Notes: generated by a model not told the origin, from the letters alone. Counted from the first letter of the stretch, positions 1 through 8,429 are shown. The stretch is 25,127 bases of DNA from CAZMFZ01 sp964565665 (GCA_964565665.1 CAZMFZ010000045.1:1-25127), one strand, 5' to 3'. Numbers and translations are program-made.

Positions 1-284
1 GTTTGATATCCTTTTGGCAAATCGGGATAAAAATATTGTTTGCGATCGAAATATTGGAATCGAGAAATGGCACAATTGGTAGCCAAACCTATTTTGATTG
101 CATATTCCACCACTTTTTTGTTCAATCGAGGCAGAGTTCCAGGGTGGGCAAGTGTATGTACGCTTACATTAGTATTGGGCAAATTGCCATATTCGGTGCT
201 GTCACCATTGAAAACTTTCGACACTGTAGAAAGCTGTGCATGTACTTCAAGGCCTATTACTATTTCGTATTTTTGTGTACTCAT
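1..284 (-). CDS. gatB: Aspartyl/glutamyl-tRNA amidotransferase subunit B, N-terminal part (runs off the window)
   Basis: Translating the minus strand from the ATG at 284-282 gives MSTQKYEIVIGLEVHAQLST, the hallmark GatB start, followed further on by FDRKQYFYPDLPKGYQ. These are the conserved GatB catalytic-cradle motifs. About 94 codons are visible and the frame is open to base 1, so the gene continues outside the window. GatB is the kinase/tRNA-binding subunit of GatCAB, which amidates Glu-tRNA(Gln) and/or Asp-tRNA(Asn) in the cytoplasm. The stretch that carries zinc-binding cysteines in many GatB proteins reads NVSVHTLAHPGTLP here, without cysteines. Family identity is seen directly in the sequence; which tRNA it acts on in this organism is not shown. 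Confidence 0.95.
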   Translation of the reverse strand, partial: MSTQKYEIVIGLEVHAQLSTVSKVFNGDSTEYGNLPNTNVSVHTLAHPGTLPRLNKKVVEYAIKIGLATNCAISRFQYFDRKQYFYPDLPKGYQ

Positions 285-404
285 TATTTTAATTATTCCA
301 AACTATACGGTAAAAATAAGCTATTTCAAGGTTTTATTAGGTGGTAAATTGACAAATTCTCTCTCTGAAGGTTATTAAAAAGTCTTTAAAGAACTTTATT
401 TACC

Positions 405-437
405 TAATAAAAAAGCCAATGACTGAGCGTTATTGGC
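405..437 (-). terminator. Hairpin with minus-strand T-tract
   Basis: A 9-bp stem (415-423 with 429-437, one G-U pair) closes a 5-nt loop. On the minus strand it is followed by a run of Ts (complement of the A-run 409-414). It would stop leftward transcription before gatB, but no minus-strand gene ends just upstream of it. It could instead be a leader hairpin. The loop and left arm resemble one unit of the 21-bp repeat found at 12379-12588. Confidence 0.45.
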
Positions 438-493
438 AATATATGATGAAAAAAAATATGGGCAAAAAACTATCCTTCTGATTCCATTTGATA

Positions 494-501
494 TAATTTT
501 G
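494..501 (+). promoter_or_regulatory. Bacteroidota -7 box (TAATTTTG) for the GSCFA gene
   Basis: TAATTTTG matches the TAnnTTTG -7 consensus of Bacteroidota sigma-ABfr promoters and lies 66 bases before the preferred ATG at 568. No clean -33 TTG is found at the right distance, so support is partial. Confidence 0.45.
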
Positions 502-567
502 TTTCAAAGATAAAAAATTCAAATGAAAATTCGATAGTTGAATAATCTCGACATAATATTTCAATTA

Positions 568-1530
568 ATGAACTTTCGAACAGAACTCCATCCTCACACA
601 TTTCCTTTCCAAATCAGCCATAAATCAAAGATTGTAAGCATCGGCTCATGCTTTGCAGATATGATTGGCAATCGACTTCAAAGCTATAAATTTGAAGTAT
701 GTGCCAATCCATTTGGGAATATTTACAACCCAATATCTTTACATAATATTCTAGATACTAATGCAAATGAAGAGTCGCATTATATTGAAAATCAAGGAGT
801 TTGGCTCAACTATAATTTTCATTCCGAAATAGCTGCTTTTTCAAAAGAAAGCCTAACGTCTGTTATTGATGAAAAGAAAAATAATTTGGCAGCTTTTTTA
901 AATGAAGCTGATGTGCTGGTACTCACTTATGGCACAGCTTGGATATACCAATTAGTATCTGACAAGCAAATAGTTGCCAATTGCCACAAACAGCCCACCA
1001 ACTTATTCATTAAGAAACTTTTAACTGTAGAAGAAATTGAAAAGTCGTTTTCAGATTTAATAAGTAATTTACCTTTAGGGAAAAATATTATCCTTACCGT
1101 GAGTCCTGTAAGGCACATAAAAGACACGTTAGCGTTGAATACTGTAAGCAAATCAATTTTAAGGCTGGCCACGCATAAGCTGGCTTCAACCTACGAAAAT
1201 GTACATTATTTTCCCGCATTTGAGCTTTTGATGGATGATTTGAGAGATTATCGATTTTACAAAAAAGACCTCATTCACCCCAATGAAATAGCAGAAGATT
1301 ATATTTGGAATAAATTTTCGGAAGTGGTAATGAATGTAGAAACACTTCAATGGTTGAAAATACTGGATGAAATTAATATGGCAGTAAACCATAAACCTTT
1401 TCAGGCTAAGAGTGAACAGCATCAACAATTTTTAAGAACTCAAATAAAGAAAATAGAATATTTACAAGGTCAATTGAATTTTGACAATGAATTAAAATTA
1501 TTGAAAGGCCAGTTGGGCAAGAATTATTAA
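568..1530 (+). CDS. GSCFA-domain protein
   Basis: A 320-residue protein starting MNFRTELHPHTFPFQISHKS. The family signature GSCFAD lies at residues 26-31, followed by ANPFGNIYNP and later SPVRHIKD and LIHPNE. This pattern matches the GSCFA family (named after its N-terminal motif), which has a fold like SGNH/GDSL hydrolases. The GSC serine and the late DLIHPNE block would fit a Ser/Asp-His arrangement, but the substrate is unknown. I chose the ATG at 568 over the in-frame TTG at 538 because members of this family typically begin MNFRTE. The gene stands alone and ends directly against the convergent toxin gene, with no intergenic base. No signal peptide is visible. Confidence 0.9.
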   Translation: MNFRTELHPHTFPFQISHKSKIVSIGSCFADMIGNRLQSYKFEVCANPFGNIYNPISLHNILDTNANEESHYIENQGVWLNYNFHSEIAAFSKESLTSVIDEKKNNLAAFLNEADVLVLTYGTAWIYQLVSDKQIVANCHKQPTNLFIKKLLTVEEIEKSFSDLISNLPLGKNIILTVSPVRHIKDTLALNTVSKSILRLATHKLASTYENVHYFPAFELLMDDLRDYRFYKKDLIHPNEIAEDYIWNKFSEVVMNVETLQWLKILDEINMAVNHKPFQAKSEQHQQFLRTQIKKIEYLQGQLNFDNELKLLKGQLGKNY

Positions 1531-1875
1531 TCAAAGATTTAACACCACCATAATATTTTCCTTAACCTTATCAATTAAGTCATCCGGCAAATTTCCAACT
1601 TTTCTTATAAGCCTTTTATTATCAATTGCACGTATTTGATCCATCATTATGTCGCAATCCTCTTTAAGATTAGAAATTCCTTTTTGAATATTAACCCTTA
1701 ATATATCACTACCCAACTGTACATTAGTAGTTATGGGGCATATTATTGTAGAAAGGTGTGATGTATTCAAATGATTTGTTTGAATAATTAAAACAGGCCT
1801 TAGCCTACCAGCCTCAGTTCCTCTATGGGGATTCAAATCGGCAATCCATATTTCGTATTGTTCAATTTTCATCAT
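1531..1875 (-). CDS. MazF/PemK-family toxin (endoribonuclease)
   Basis: A 114-residue protein with the MazF/PemK core: YEIWIADLNPHRGTEAGRLR followed by PVLIIQ, then the STIICPITTN strand and a C-terminal DQIRAIDNKRL block. Members of this family are sequence-specific mRNA interferases that are inhibited by the cognate antitoxin. Length is normal for the family (about 110). The start is MMK at 1875, with a second possible ATG at 1872. The gene overlaps the 3' end of the upstream antitoxin gene by 14 bases in another frame, the usual arrangement for translational coupling in a toxin-antitoxin operon. Its stop abuts the stop of the GSCFA gene on the other strand. All landmarks appear intact, so it is probably active. 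Confidence 0.9.
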   Translation of the reverse strand: MMKIEQYEIWIADLNPHRGTEAGRLRPVLIIQTNHLNTSHLSTIICPITTNVQLGSDILRVNIQKGISNLKEDCDIMMDQIRAIDNKRLIRKVGNLPDDLIDKVKENIMVVLNL

Positions 1876-2092
1876 ATAAGGCTTCGAATTCTGATAAAAC
1901 TAGCATTGATTCAACTTGAACAAGTTTCGACTCTCTTTCAAGTTTTTCTGCCAAAACGGCTTGTTTTTGAACTCTATTATAATAATCCAATGCCTCATTT
2001 ATATATTTATTGCGAGGTATATTTAAAAAAGAAACTACTTTTTCTGTATCAAAGAAAACGTTGTCGTTAAGCCTTAATGATAATGTTGTCAT
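1862..2092 (-). CDS. Antitoxin of the MazF-type module (ribbon-helix-helix-like)
   Basis: A 76-residue protein, MTTLSLRLNDNVFFDTEKVV followed by SFLNIPRNKYINEALDYYNR. The N-terminal strand with alternating hydrophobic residues, followed by two helices, is typical of ribbon-helix-helix antitoxins, which bind their own promoter as dimers. The charged C-terminal tail (AEKLERESKLVQVESMLVLS) is the expected toxin-binding part. It is the first gene of the two-gene operon and overlaps the toxin start by 14 bases. A well-spaced promoter with an inverted repeat sits directly upstream. I cannot tell the exact antitoxin subfamily. Confidence 0.85.
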   Translation of the reverse strand: MTTLSLRLNDNVFFDTEKVVSFLNIPRNKYINEALDYYNRVQKQAVLAEKLERESKLVQVESMLVLSEFEALYDEN

Positions 2093-2110
2093 AATATTGT
2101 TTATTTACAA

Positions 2111-2142
2111 CAAAAATATAATATGCTTTTTGTATATCAAAA
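2111..2142 (-). promoter_or_regulatory. Promoter of the toxin-antitoxin operon
   Basis: On the minus strand a TTTTG -33 element (2138-2142) is followed after 19 bases by TATTTTTG (2111-2118), an exact match to TAnnTTTG. The ATG is at 2092, giving a short 5' leader of roughly a dozen bases. This is the best-formed Bacteroidota promoter in the window. Confidence 0.7.
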
Positions 2143-2158
2143 TGTGAGATTATATTTT
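2113..2158. promoter_or_regulatory. Candidate antitoxin operator (10-bp inverted repeat)
   Basis: AAAATATAAT at 2113-2122 is the exact reverse complement of ATTATATTTT at 2149-2158. The arms flank the -33 region, and one arm overlaps the -7 box. That would suit autorepression by the ribbon-helix-helix antitoxin, but the arms are AT-only, so chance is a real alternative. Confidence 0.35.
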
Positions 2159-2166
2159 CATATTTA

Positions 2167-2176
2167 NNNNNNNNNN
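2167..2176. other. Assembly gap, 10 N
   Basis: Ten undetermined bases lie between the toxin-antitoxin promoter and queA. No overlap between the two flanks is visible. The queA promoter and possibly its true start codon may be affected. Confidence 0.98.
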
Positions 2177-2196
2177 AAAATTTAAGGTATAAAAAA

Positions 2197-3390
2197 TTGA
2201 ATTTCATCAACATCAGCGATTACGATTACGAATTGCCCGATTCGAAAATCCCAAATAAACCATTGCCTAACCGTGGTGAAAGCAAATTGCTATTGTACAA
2301 AAATGAAAATATCACTACTAATATTTTCAACAATATAGATGCTCACGTTCCTGAAAATGCCCTTATGATTTTCAATAATACTAAGGTGTTTCCAGCACGG
2401 CTTCATTTTATAAAAGATACGGGGTCGCAAATCGAAGTATTTTGTTTGGAAAGTATTGGTGCAACAATTTCTATATTAACAAACTCATATACAGCCGTTT
2501 GGAAGGTAATGGTTGGAAATTTAAAAAGATGGAAATCGGGCAAATTAATTCATCTAAATAAAGATTTCGACCTCACTATCGAAATGATCAGTCGGCATAA
2601 CGACACTTGCGAAGTAAAATTTGAATGGAAAAACGAACCTAATTTTTATGCTGTTCTAGAGCAAATTGCCGAATTGCCCTTGCCACCTTATATGAACCGA
2701 AAAGCTGATGAATCTGATAAAAACCGCTATCAAACTGTATATGCACAATATTTGGGTTCAGTAGCCGCGCCTACTGCTGGGTTGCATTTTACAACATCTA
2801 TTTTACAAAATTTAAAATCAAAAGGTATACTTACGAATGAAATTACACTACATGTGGGTGCAGGCACATTCAAACCCGTAAAAACCGAAAATGCAGCAGA
2901 ACATGAAATGCACTCAGAAAAATTTTCAATTACCATTGAAACGATTAAAAACATTATGAAAAGTGAGTTTGTGATTGCAGTAGGTACTACTTCTATGCGG
3001 CTGATTGAAAGCCTGTACTGGCTTGGAATTAAGAATAAAATTGCAGAAAATGAGTTGCAATCTATTGTAAATCAGTGGGATGCATACCAATTGCCCAATC
3101 ACTATTCTACACAAGAAGGATTACAATATTTAATAGATACTATGAAAAAACATAAGTTGTCTATTTTACATGGAGCAACCCAAATATATATTTTACCAGG
3201 CTATAATTTCAAAATTTGCAAAGGAATTGTCACTAATTTTCATCAACCCAAAAGCACGCTATTGTTGTTGATTTCTGCATTTATAGGTGAAAATTGGAAA
3301 AAAGTATATCAATATGCCCTTGAAAATAACTTCAGATTTTTAAGCTATGGCGATAGTAGTTTATTGTTGCCAGACTTCCCGAAAGTTTAA
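2197..3390 (+). CDS. queA: S-adenosylmethionine:tRNA ribosyltransferase-isomerase
   Basis: QueA transfers and rearranges the ribosyl part of SAM onto preQ1-modified tRNA to give epoxyqueuosine, the penultimate step of queuosine synthesis. Conserved blocks are all present: YDYELP near the start, LPLPPYM then RYQTVYAQYLGSVAAPTAGL (about residues 160-195), LHVGAGTFKPV (about 217-227), VGTTSMRLIES, and TNFHQPKSTLLLL with FLSYGDSSLLLPD at the C-terminus. At 397 residues it is somewhat longer than the E. coli enzyme (about 350), as is common in Bacteroidota. The start given is TTG. The frame is open back to the N gap with no ATG, so a start inside or beyond the gap is possible. A palindrome overlaps the stop codon. 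Confidence 0.95.
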   Translation: MNFINISDYDYELPDSKIPNKPLPNRGESKLLLYKNENITTNIFNNIDAHVPENALMIFNNTKVFPARLHFIKDTGSQIEVFCLESIGATISILTNSYTAVWKVMVGNLKRWKSGKLIHLNKDFDLTIEMISRHNDTCEVKFEWKNEPNFYAVLEQIAELPLPPYMNRKADESDKNRYQTVYAQYLGSVAAPTAGLHFTTSILQNLKSKGILTNEITLHVGAGTFKPVKTENAAEHEMHSEKFSITIETIKNIMKSEFVIAVGTTSMRLIESLYWLGIKNKIAENELQSIVNQWDAYQLPNHYSTQEGLQYLIDTMKKHKLSILHGATQIYILPGYNFKICKGIVTNFHQPKSTLLLLISAFIGENWKKVYQYALENNFRFLSYGDSSLLLPDFPKV

Positions 3391-3403
3391 AACTTTCAGG
3401 AAG
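3375..3403. terminator. Palindrome overlapping the queA stop codon
   Basis: Arms 3375-3388 and 3390-3403 are complementary with one mismatch, with core GAAAGTTTAAAACTTTC. Only three Ts follow on the plus strand, so termination would be weak. It belongs to a set of similar intergenic palindromes in this window (see findings). Confidence 0.45.
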
Positions 3404-3430
3404 TTTCAATCGGAAAGTTAAATAAATATT

Positions 3431-3438
3431 TAGCTTTG
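3431..3438 (+). promoter_or_regulatory. -7 box (TAGCTTTG) upstream of folB
   Basis: Exact match to TAnnTTTG, 27 bases before the ATG at 3465. It puts the likely transcription start at about 3445, which rules out the TTG at 3441 as the translation start and supports the ATG at 3465. Confidence 0.5.
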
Positions 3439-3464
3439 TTTTGACAGTATTTAAAAACGCTTGT

Positions 3465-3824
3465 ATGGTTGCAGAGATAAATTTAGAAGGTCTAGAATTT
3501 TTTGCCTACCATGGCGTGTATAGCGAAGAACGAAAAATTGGCAATAAATACGGCATTGACATTTCCATTACTGCTAATGTAGGCGATTCGGCAGCTACTG
3601 ACGATTTGGCAAAAACTATCGATTATGAAATAGTATATAAAATAATAAAAGAGGTGGTGGAAATGCCAACTAAGTTGCTCGAAACCATATCAAAACGTAT
3701 AATAGAGCGTATTTTAATAGAATTTCCTGAGGTATTGGCAGTAAAAGTAAGTGCTGCCAAGTTCAACCCACCAGTAGGCGGAATATGCCAAAAAGCAAAA
3801 GTGACGATGGAAAAACGCAGATAG
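3465..3824 (+). CDS. folB: Dihydroneopterin aldolase
   Basis: A 119-residue protein with LEFFAYHGVYSEERKIGNKY near the N-terminus and VKVSAAKFNPPVGG near the C-terminus. FolB cleaves 7,8-dihydroneopterin to 6-hydroxymethyl-dihydropterin and glycolaldehyde in folate synthesis, as a small cytoplasmic oligomer. The YHG motif, the following glutamate and the late lysine (AAKFNPP) are the expected pterin-site and catalytic positions. Length matches the family (about 120). I preferred the ATG at 3465 over the in-frame TTG at 3441 because homologues start close to the IxLEGLEFFAYHG strand and a promoter box lies just upstream. No other folate gene is adjacent. Confidence 0.93.
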   Translation: MVAEINLEGLEFFAYHGVYSEERKIGNKYGIDISITANVGDSAATDDLAKTIDYEIVYKIIKEVVEMPTKLLETISKRIIERILIEFPEVLAVKVSAAKFNPPVGGICQKAKVTMEKRR

Positions 3825-3850
3825 CAACATTTTTTGTATCTATTGAACCA

Positions 3851-3879
3851 TTGAATTGGTATTATTGTAATTATATTTG
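3851..3879 (+). promoter_or_regulatory. Promoter of the thioredoxin gene
   Basis: TATATTTG at 3872-3879 matches TAnnTTTG. A TTG at 3851-3853 lies 18 bases before it as a -33 element. The ATG follows at 3900. Confidence 0.6.
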
Positions 3880-3899
3880 AAATTAAACTTAAAAAGAAA

Positions 3900-4235
3900 A
3901 TGACAACCGAAACACATAAAGCAGTAGAAATAACTGATGCGAATTTTGAAGAAATAATAGGCTCAGGCAAACCAATTTTAGTTGATTTTTGGGCAGAATG
4001 GTGTGGTCCTTGTAAAATGATTGGGCCTGCTGTAGAAGAATTGGCAGGCGATTATGAAGGCAAAGCCATAGTAGGTAAAGTAAATGTAGATTTGAACCCA
4101 AATACTGCCGCTAAATTTGGCATTCGCTCAATTCCAACATTATTATTTTTCAAAAACGGAGAAATTGTAGATAAACAAGTAGGAGCGGTAGCAAAATCGG
4201 CACTGGCTAAGAAATTAGATGCTGTGTTGCTGTAA
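3900..4235 (+). CDS. trxA: Thioredoxin
   Basis: A 111-residue single-domain thioredoxin with the redox motif VDFWAEWCGPCKMIGP (cysteines at residues 35 and 38), the VNVDLNP strand and the cis-proline loop SIPTLLFFKNGE. It has no signal peptide, so it should be the cytoplasmic dithiol donor for reductases and peroxiredoxins. Length is typical (about 105-110). It has its own promoter and is followed by a strong terminator, so it appears to be monocistronic. Confidence 0.95.
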   Translation: MTTETHKAVEITDANFEEIIGSGKPILVDFWAEWCGPCKMIGPAVEELAGDYEGKAIVGKVNVDLNPNTAAKFGIRSIPTLLFFKNGEIVDKQVGAVAKSALAKKLDAVLL

Positions 4236-4260
4236 AAAAATAATTCGAACATATAATTAG

Positions 4261-4288
4261 GGGAATCTCAAAAGGATTCCCTTTTTTT
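4261..4288 (+). terminator. Rho-independent terminator after the thioredoxin gene
   Basis: A perfect 7-bp GC-containing stem (GGGAATC at 4261-4267 with GATTCCC at 4275-4281) is followed by seven Ts (4282-4288). Confidence 0.85.
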
Positions 4289-4311
4289 GTTTTAAATCCG
4301 ACCATTCGTAT

Positions 4312-6507
4312 ATGCCAAAAAGCATTTTTAGAAAATTATTCTACCTTTTAATAGCAATCTATAGTTTTAGTTCAGTTGCAATTGCCCAACTCAAAAAGCT
4401 AACGTTAGAAGATATTTGGACCAAAAATACCTTTCAAATAAGATCTTTTGATGGATTTCAATGGATGAAGTTGGGAAACACTTATTCAAAATTAATAGAA
4501 ACCAAGTCGGGATATGAGATAAACCAATATCATATTGTAACTGGAAAAAAACTGAAAACGATAGTAAAATCTTTACAGTTAATTTCAGAAAATGGCAGCC
4601 AACCACTAGATATAGATGATTACAGTTTTTCAAGCGATGAATCAAAATTGTTGATTAAAACGAATACAACATCTATTTATCGGTATTCTCAATTGGCTGT
4701 GTATTATATGTTCGACATTGGCACCCAAAAGCTTATTCCCATTTCCAATTATGAAAAAATTGGAAATGCCACATTTTCGCCTGACAGCAAAAAAATAGCT
4801 TTTACAAAAGCTAACAACCTCTATTACACCAAATTACTAAGCTTAGAAGAAGTAGCCATCACCGCTACTGGAGAGAAAAATAAAATTATTCATGGCCATA
4901 GCGATTGGGTGTATGAAGAAGAATTGGAGCTAATTAGGGCGTATGAGTGGAGTCGCGATAGCCGAAAAATTGCTTTTTTAACTTTCGATGAATCGGAAGT
5001 AAAGCAATACAATATTCAAAAATGGGGCGATTTGTACCCGAAAGATTATACATTCAAATACCCTAAAGCAGGAGAGAAAAATGCCGAGGTATCGGTATCG
5101 GTTTATGATTTAGAAGAAAGGAACACAAAGTTGGTATTAGATGGCAAAGGAAAAGACCAATATATACCACATATTTATTGGACGCAAGATGTTGATATAC
5201 TGTCAATTAGATTGCTAAATAGAAATCAAGACAGTCTTAGTATTTTTCATTTTAATGTTAATTCTTTTGTAGGAAAAGTATTTAAAACTTTTTCTTCAAA
5301 AGATTATGTGGAAGTAGACGATAATTTAAAGTATTTGAAGTCAGACAATTCATTAATTACAACCAATGAAAATGATGGATTTAGACATATATATAGGTAT
5401 GGAATTGATGGCAAGCTTGTAATTCAAATTACTAAAGGCGAATGGGAAGTAACCGAAATTGTAGGAATAGATGAATTGAATAAATTAATTTTCTACACTT
5501 CTAATGAAACTTCAAGTTTGGATAATCAACTCTATGTAATTGATTATGAAGGAAATAATAAAAAGAAACTCACCACTATTTCAGGCACACACCATATTGA
5601 CTTAAATGAAAATTGCAGCTATTATGTAGATTATTTTTCAAATATTAATATTATAGAAACTGCCCTTTTTAAAATTGATGGAAGGAAAATAAAAGATTTG
5701 GAAACCAATAAGGAATTTCAATCCAAATGGGCTATGTATGATAAAGCCAAGTTTGAGTTTGGCATATATTCTACATCCATTACAAGCCTCAATTTTTGGA
5801 CAATGAAGCCTTCTAATTTCGATAGCACTAAAAAATATCCGGTTTTCATGTTTCTCTATGGCGGTCCGGGTTCGCAACAAGTATTAAATAGCTGGAATGG
5901 CAAAAACAGGCTTTGGTTTGAAATGCTGACTCAAAAAGGCTACATCGTTGCTTGTGTAGATAACCGAGGTACGGGTGGGAAAGGAACTGCATTTAGAAAT
6001 TGTACTACACGCCAATTGGGGAAACTAGAAACAGAAGACCAAATTAATTTTGCTCGTTATTTAGGCTCAAAATCGTATGTAGATAGTGCCAGAATTGGTG
6101 TCTTTGGTTGGAGCTATGGCGGCTATATGTCGAGTTTGTGTTTATTACTTGGTGCGGAAGTCTTTAAAATGGCCATTGCAGTTGCCCCTGTTACCAGCTG
6201 GCGTTTTTATGATACTATTTATACTGAGCGTTTTTTAAAAAATCCTAGCGATAATGCCAAAGGCTATGATGCGTATTCCCCGCTAAAAAATGCCGAAAAG
6301 CTGAAAGGCAAATACTTGCTCGTTCACGGCACGGGCGATGACAATGTCCATTTTCAAAATGCTATGGAGATGCAGAACGAGCTCATAAAAGCAGGTAAAC
6401 AATTCGATAGTTTTTATTATCCCAATAAAAACCACGGTATATCAGGAGGCCATAGTCGACTTCATTTGTACCAACTCATGACAAATTTTATTGAAGAAAA
6501 TTTGTAA
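4312..6507 (+). CDS. Dipeptidyl-peptidase IV-like S9 serine peptidase, exported
   Basis: A 731-residue protein that removes N-terminal dipeptides, probably X-Pro, from peptides in the periplasm or at the surface. An N-terminal signal peptide (FRKLFYLLIAIYSFSSVAIA, then Q) is followed by a DPPIV-type beta-propeller (about 90-480) and an alpha/beta-hydrolase domain (about 510-731). The catalytic triad can be placed: Ser601 in GWSYGGYMS, Asp676 in HGTGDDNVHF and His708 in NKNHGISGG. The paired glutamates that bind the substrate N-terminus in DPP-IV are present at Glu203 and Glu204 in HSDWVYEEELEL. Length fits bacterial DPP-IV (about 700-750). It starts 24 bases after the thioredoxin terminator and stands alone. 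Identity as DPP-IV rather than another S9 member rests on the WVYEEE motif. Confidence 0.93.
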   Translation: MPKSIFRKLFYLLIAIYSFSSVAIAQLKKLTLEDIWTKNTFQIRSFDGFQWMKLGNTYSKLIETKSGYEINQYHIVTGKKLKTIVKSLQLISENGSQPLDIDDYSFSSDESKLLIKTNTTSIYRYSQLAVYYMFDIGTQKLIPISNYEKIGNATFSPDSKKIAFTKANNLYYTKLLSLEEVAITATGEKNKIIHGHSDWVYEEELELIRAYEWSRDSRKIAFLTFDESEVKQYNIQKWGDLYPKDYTFKYPKAGEKNAEVSVSVYDLEERNTKLVLDGKGKDQYIPHIYWTQDVDILSIRLLNRNQDSLSIFHFNVNSFVGKVFKTFSSKDYVEVDDNLKYLKSDNSLITTNENDGFRHIYRYGIDGKLVIQITKGEWEVTEIVGIDELNKLIFYTSNETSSLDNQLYVIDYEGNNKKKLTTISGTHHIDLNENCSYYVDYFSNINIIETALFKIDGRKIKDLETNKEFQSKWAMYDKAKFEFGIYSTSITSLNFWTMKPSNFDSTKKYPVFMFLYGGPGSQQVLNSWNGKNRLWFEMLTQKGYIVACVDNRGTGGKGTAFRNCTTRQLGKLETEDQINFARYLGSKSYVDSARIGVFGWSYGGYMSSLCLLLGAEVFKMAIAVAPVTSWRFYDTIYTERFLKNPSDNAKGYDAYSPLKNAEKLKGKYLLVHGTGDDNVHFQNAMEMQNELIKAGKQFDSFYYPNKNHGISGGHSRLHLYQLMTNFIEENL

Positions 6508-6650
6508 CCACCTAGCTAGTCAAGTAGCTTTTAAAGATTTAAAATTTTACGTTATTGTAATTATTATATAGATTAGGATAATTATAACCATTTTTAAAAA
6601 ATATTGTATAATACCCATATCAACAGCATCGGCATTAAAACCTTATTAAC

Positions 6651-8429
6651 ATGGATTTTACAAGAGTTTTCGATATACTTCCTTATCAATTAGCCAAATT
6701 TCCACAAGACGATGCTTTGGCAAGCAAAGTAAATGGTGCTTGGGTAAAATATAGCACAGCCGAATATTTCAAAATCGCCAATCAGCTGAGCGTAGGGCTG
6801 CACCACCTTGGCATTAGAAAAGACGATAAAGTAGCTATTGTATCGTCCAATAGACCGGAATGGAACTTTTTAGACATGGCCATTCAGCAATTAGGTGCAG
6901 TAAGTGTGCCTCTATATCCCAACATTACGGTAGAAGACTACAAGTTTATTTTTAACGATTCGGAAGCTAAAATAATATTTGTAGCCAATGAGGAGCTATA
7001 CTTCAAAGCCAAAGAAGCTACAGCGGGAAAAGACATTGAAATTTATACCTTAGAGGTTGTAGCAGGTGCAAAACATTGGAAGTCAATAATTGAGCATGTG
7101 AAAGACGAGGAGTTTTCTATTTTGGATTCGTACAAAAATGCAGTTTCACCACAAGATTTGCTCACCATCATTTACACTTCGGGTACTACAGGAATACCTA
7201 AAGGTGTAATGCTGTCACATTATAATTTAGTGAGCCAATGCAAGGCTGCCGCCCAACTGATGCCAGTGGACGACAAATGTCGTGCTTTCAGTTTTTTGCC
7301 ATTGTGCCATGTGTACGAACGCATGTTGAGTTATGTATATCAATCATCAGGCCTTTCAATTTACTATGCAGAAAGCCTCGAAACCATTTCCGACAATTTG
7401 AAAGAAGTGCATCCCCACATGTTTGTAACCGTGCCTCGATTGCTCGAAAAAGTATATGATAAAATAATGGCGAAAGGAACTGAGCTTACTGGCATTAAAA
7501 AATTGCTTTTCTTTTGGGCTCATGGCTTGGGTATGAAATATGAACTCAATACAAATTTAGGATGGTGGTATAATTTGCAGCTGAAAGTGGCAAATAAATT
7601 AATTTTCAAAAAATGGCGAGAAGCATTGGGCGGCAATCTTAAAGTGGTTGTTTCGGGTGGTGCTGCGTTGCAACCCAGATTGGCAAGGGTGTTTTCAGCC
7701 GCTCAAATAATAATAATGGAAGGCTACGGACTTACCGAAACCAGCCCAGTAATAGCAGTAAACCATTGGGAAGAGGAAAACAGGAAGATTGGAACAGTAG
7801 GGCCGATATTTCCAGGGGTAGAAGTTAAGATTGCCGAAGATGGAGAAATACTATCTCGTGGACCGCACATAATGATGGGCTACTACAAACGCCCCGACCT
7901 GACAGCCGAGGCGATCGATCAAGATGGTTGGTTTCACACGGGGGATATTGGCGAAATGACCGATATTGGCAAATACCTCAAAATTACTGATCGTAAAAAA
8001 GAGATTTTTAAAACTTCTGGTGGCAAATATATTGCCCCAGGAAACATGGAAAATAAATTTAAAGAAAGCAGATTTATAGAGCAAATAATGGTGATTGGAG
8101 AGTTTCAAAGATTTCCTGCTGCTATTATCGTTCCTGCATTTGCCTTTGTAAAAGATTGGTGCGAATTGAAAGCCATAGAATGCAAAACGCATGAAGAAAT
8201 GATAAGCAATCCGCAGGTAATAGCCCGAATTCAACAGGAAATTGATACTTTTAATGTCGGCTATGCTAATTATGAGAAAATCAAAAAGATAGCTCTCGTG
8301 AAAGATGAATGGGCGATTCAGACAGGTGAGTTAACTCCTAAACTCAGCCTTAAACGCAGAAATATAATGGTAAAATATAGAGACTTAGTAGAGAAATTAT
8401 ATGCCGAAGGCGAAAGAGAAATCGCTTAA
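6651..8429 (+). CDS. Long-chain fatty-acid--CoA ligase (AMP-forming)
   Basis: A 592-residue member of the ANL (acyl-adenylate-forming) superfamily, which activates fatty acids to acyl-CoA through an acyl-AMP. Motifs in order: the P-loop-like TIIYTSGTTGIPKGVM starting near residue 173, the FLPLCHVYER block, GYGLTETSP near 357, GWFHTGDIGEM near 426, the hinge ITDRKKEIFKTSGGKYIAP, and LSLKRR near the C-terminus, with Lys568 the likely adenylation lysine. Length and motifs fit the FadD/ACSL-like group common in Bacteroidota, rather than acetyl-CoA synthetase. No membrane segment is obvious. It is separated from its neighbours by more than 100 bases on both sides, and a terminator lies about 145 bases after the stop. 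Confidence 0.92.
   Translation: MDFTRVFDILPYQLAKFPQDDALASKVNGAWVKYSTAEYFKIANQLSVGLHHLGIRKDDKVAIVSSNRPEWNFLDMAIQQLGAVSVPLYPNITVEDYKFIFNDSEAKIIFVANEELYFKAKEATAGKDIEIYTLEVVAGAKHWKSIIEHVKDEEFSILDSYKNAVSPQDLLTIIYTSGTTGIPKGVMLSHYNLVSQCKAAAQLMPVDDKCRAFSFLPLCHVYERMLSYVYQSSGLSIYYAESLETISDNLKEVHPHMFVTVPRLLEKVYDKIMAKGTELTGIKKLLFFWAHGLGMKYELNTNLGWWYNLQLKVANKLIFKKWREALGGNLKVVVSGGAALQPRLARVFSAAQIIIMEGYGLTETSPVIAVNHWEEENRKIGTVGPIFPGVEVKIAEDGEILSRGPHIMMGYYKRPDLTAEAIDQDGWFHTGDIGEMTDIGKYLKITDRKKEIFKTSGGKYIAPGNMENKFKESRFIEQIMVIGEFQRFPAAIIVPAFAFVKDWCELKAIECKTHEEMISNPQVIARIQQEIDTFNVGYANYEKIKKIALVKDEWAIQTGELTPKLSLKRRNIMVKYRDLVEKLYAEGEREIA

Noticed and set aside
3..378. Plus-strand ORFs of 112-114 codons at the left end
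   Set aside because: They overlap the clearly conserved gatB reading frame on the minus strand and have no conserved content.
538..567. N-terminal extension of the GSCFA protein from the TTG at 538
   Set aside because: The family typically begins at MNFRTE (ATG at 568); the extension has no conserved content.
3441..3464. N-terminal extension of FolB from the TTG at 3441
   Set aside because: It lies at the expected transcription start just after a TAnnTTTG box, and homologues start near the ATG at 3465.
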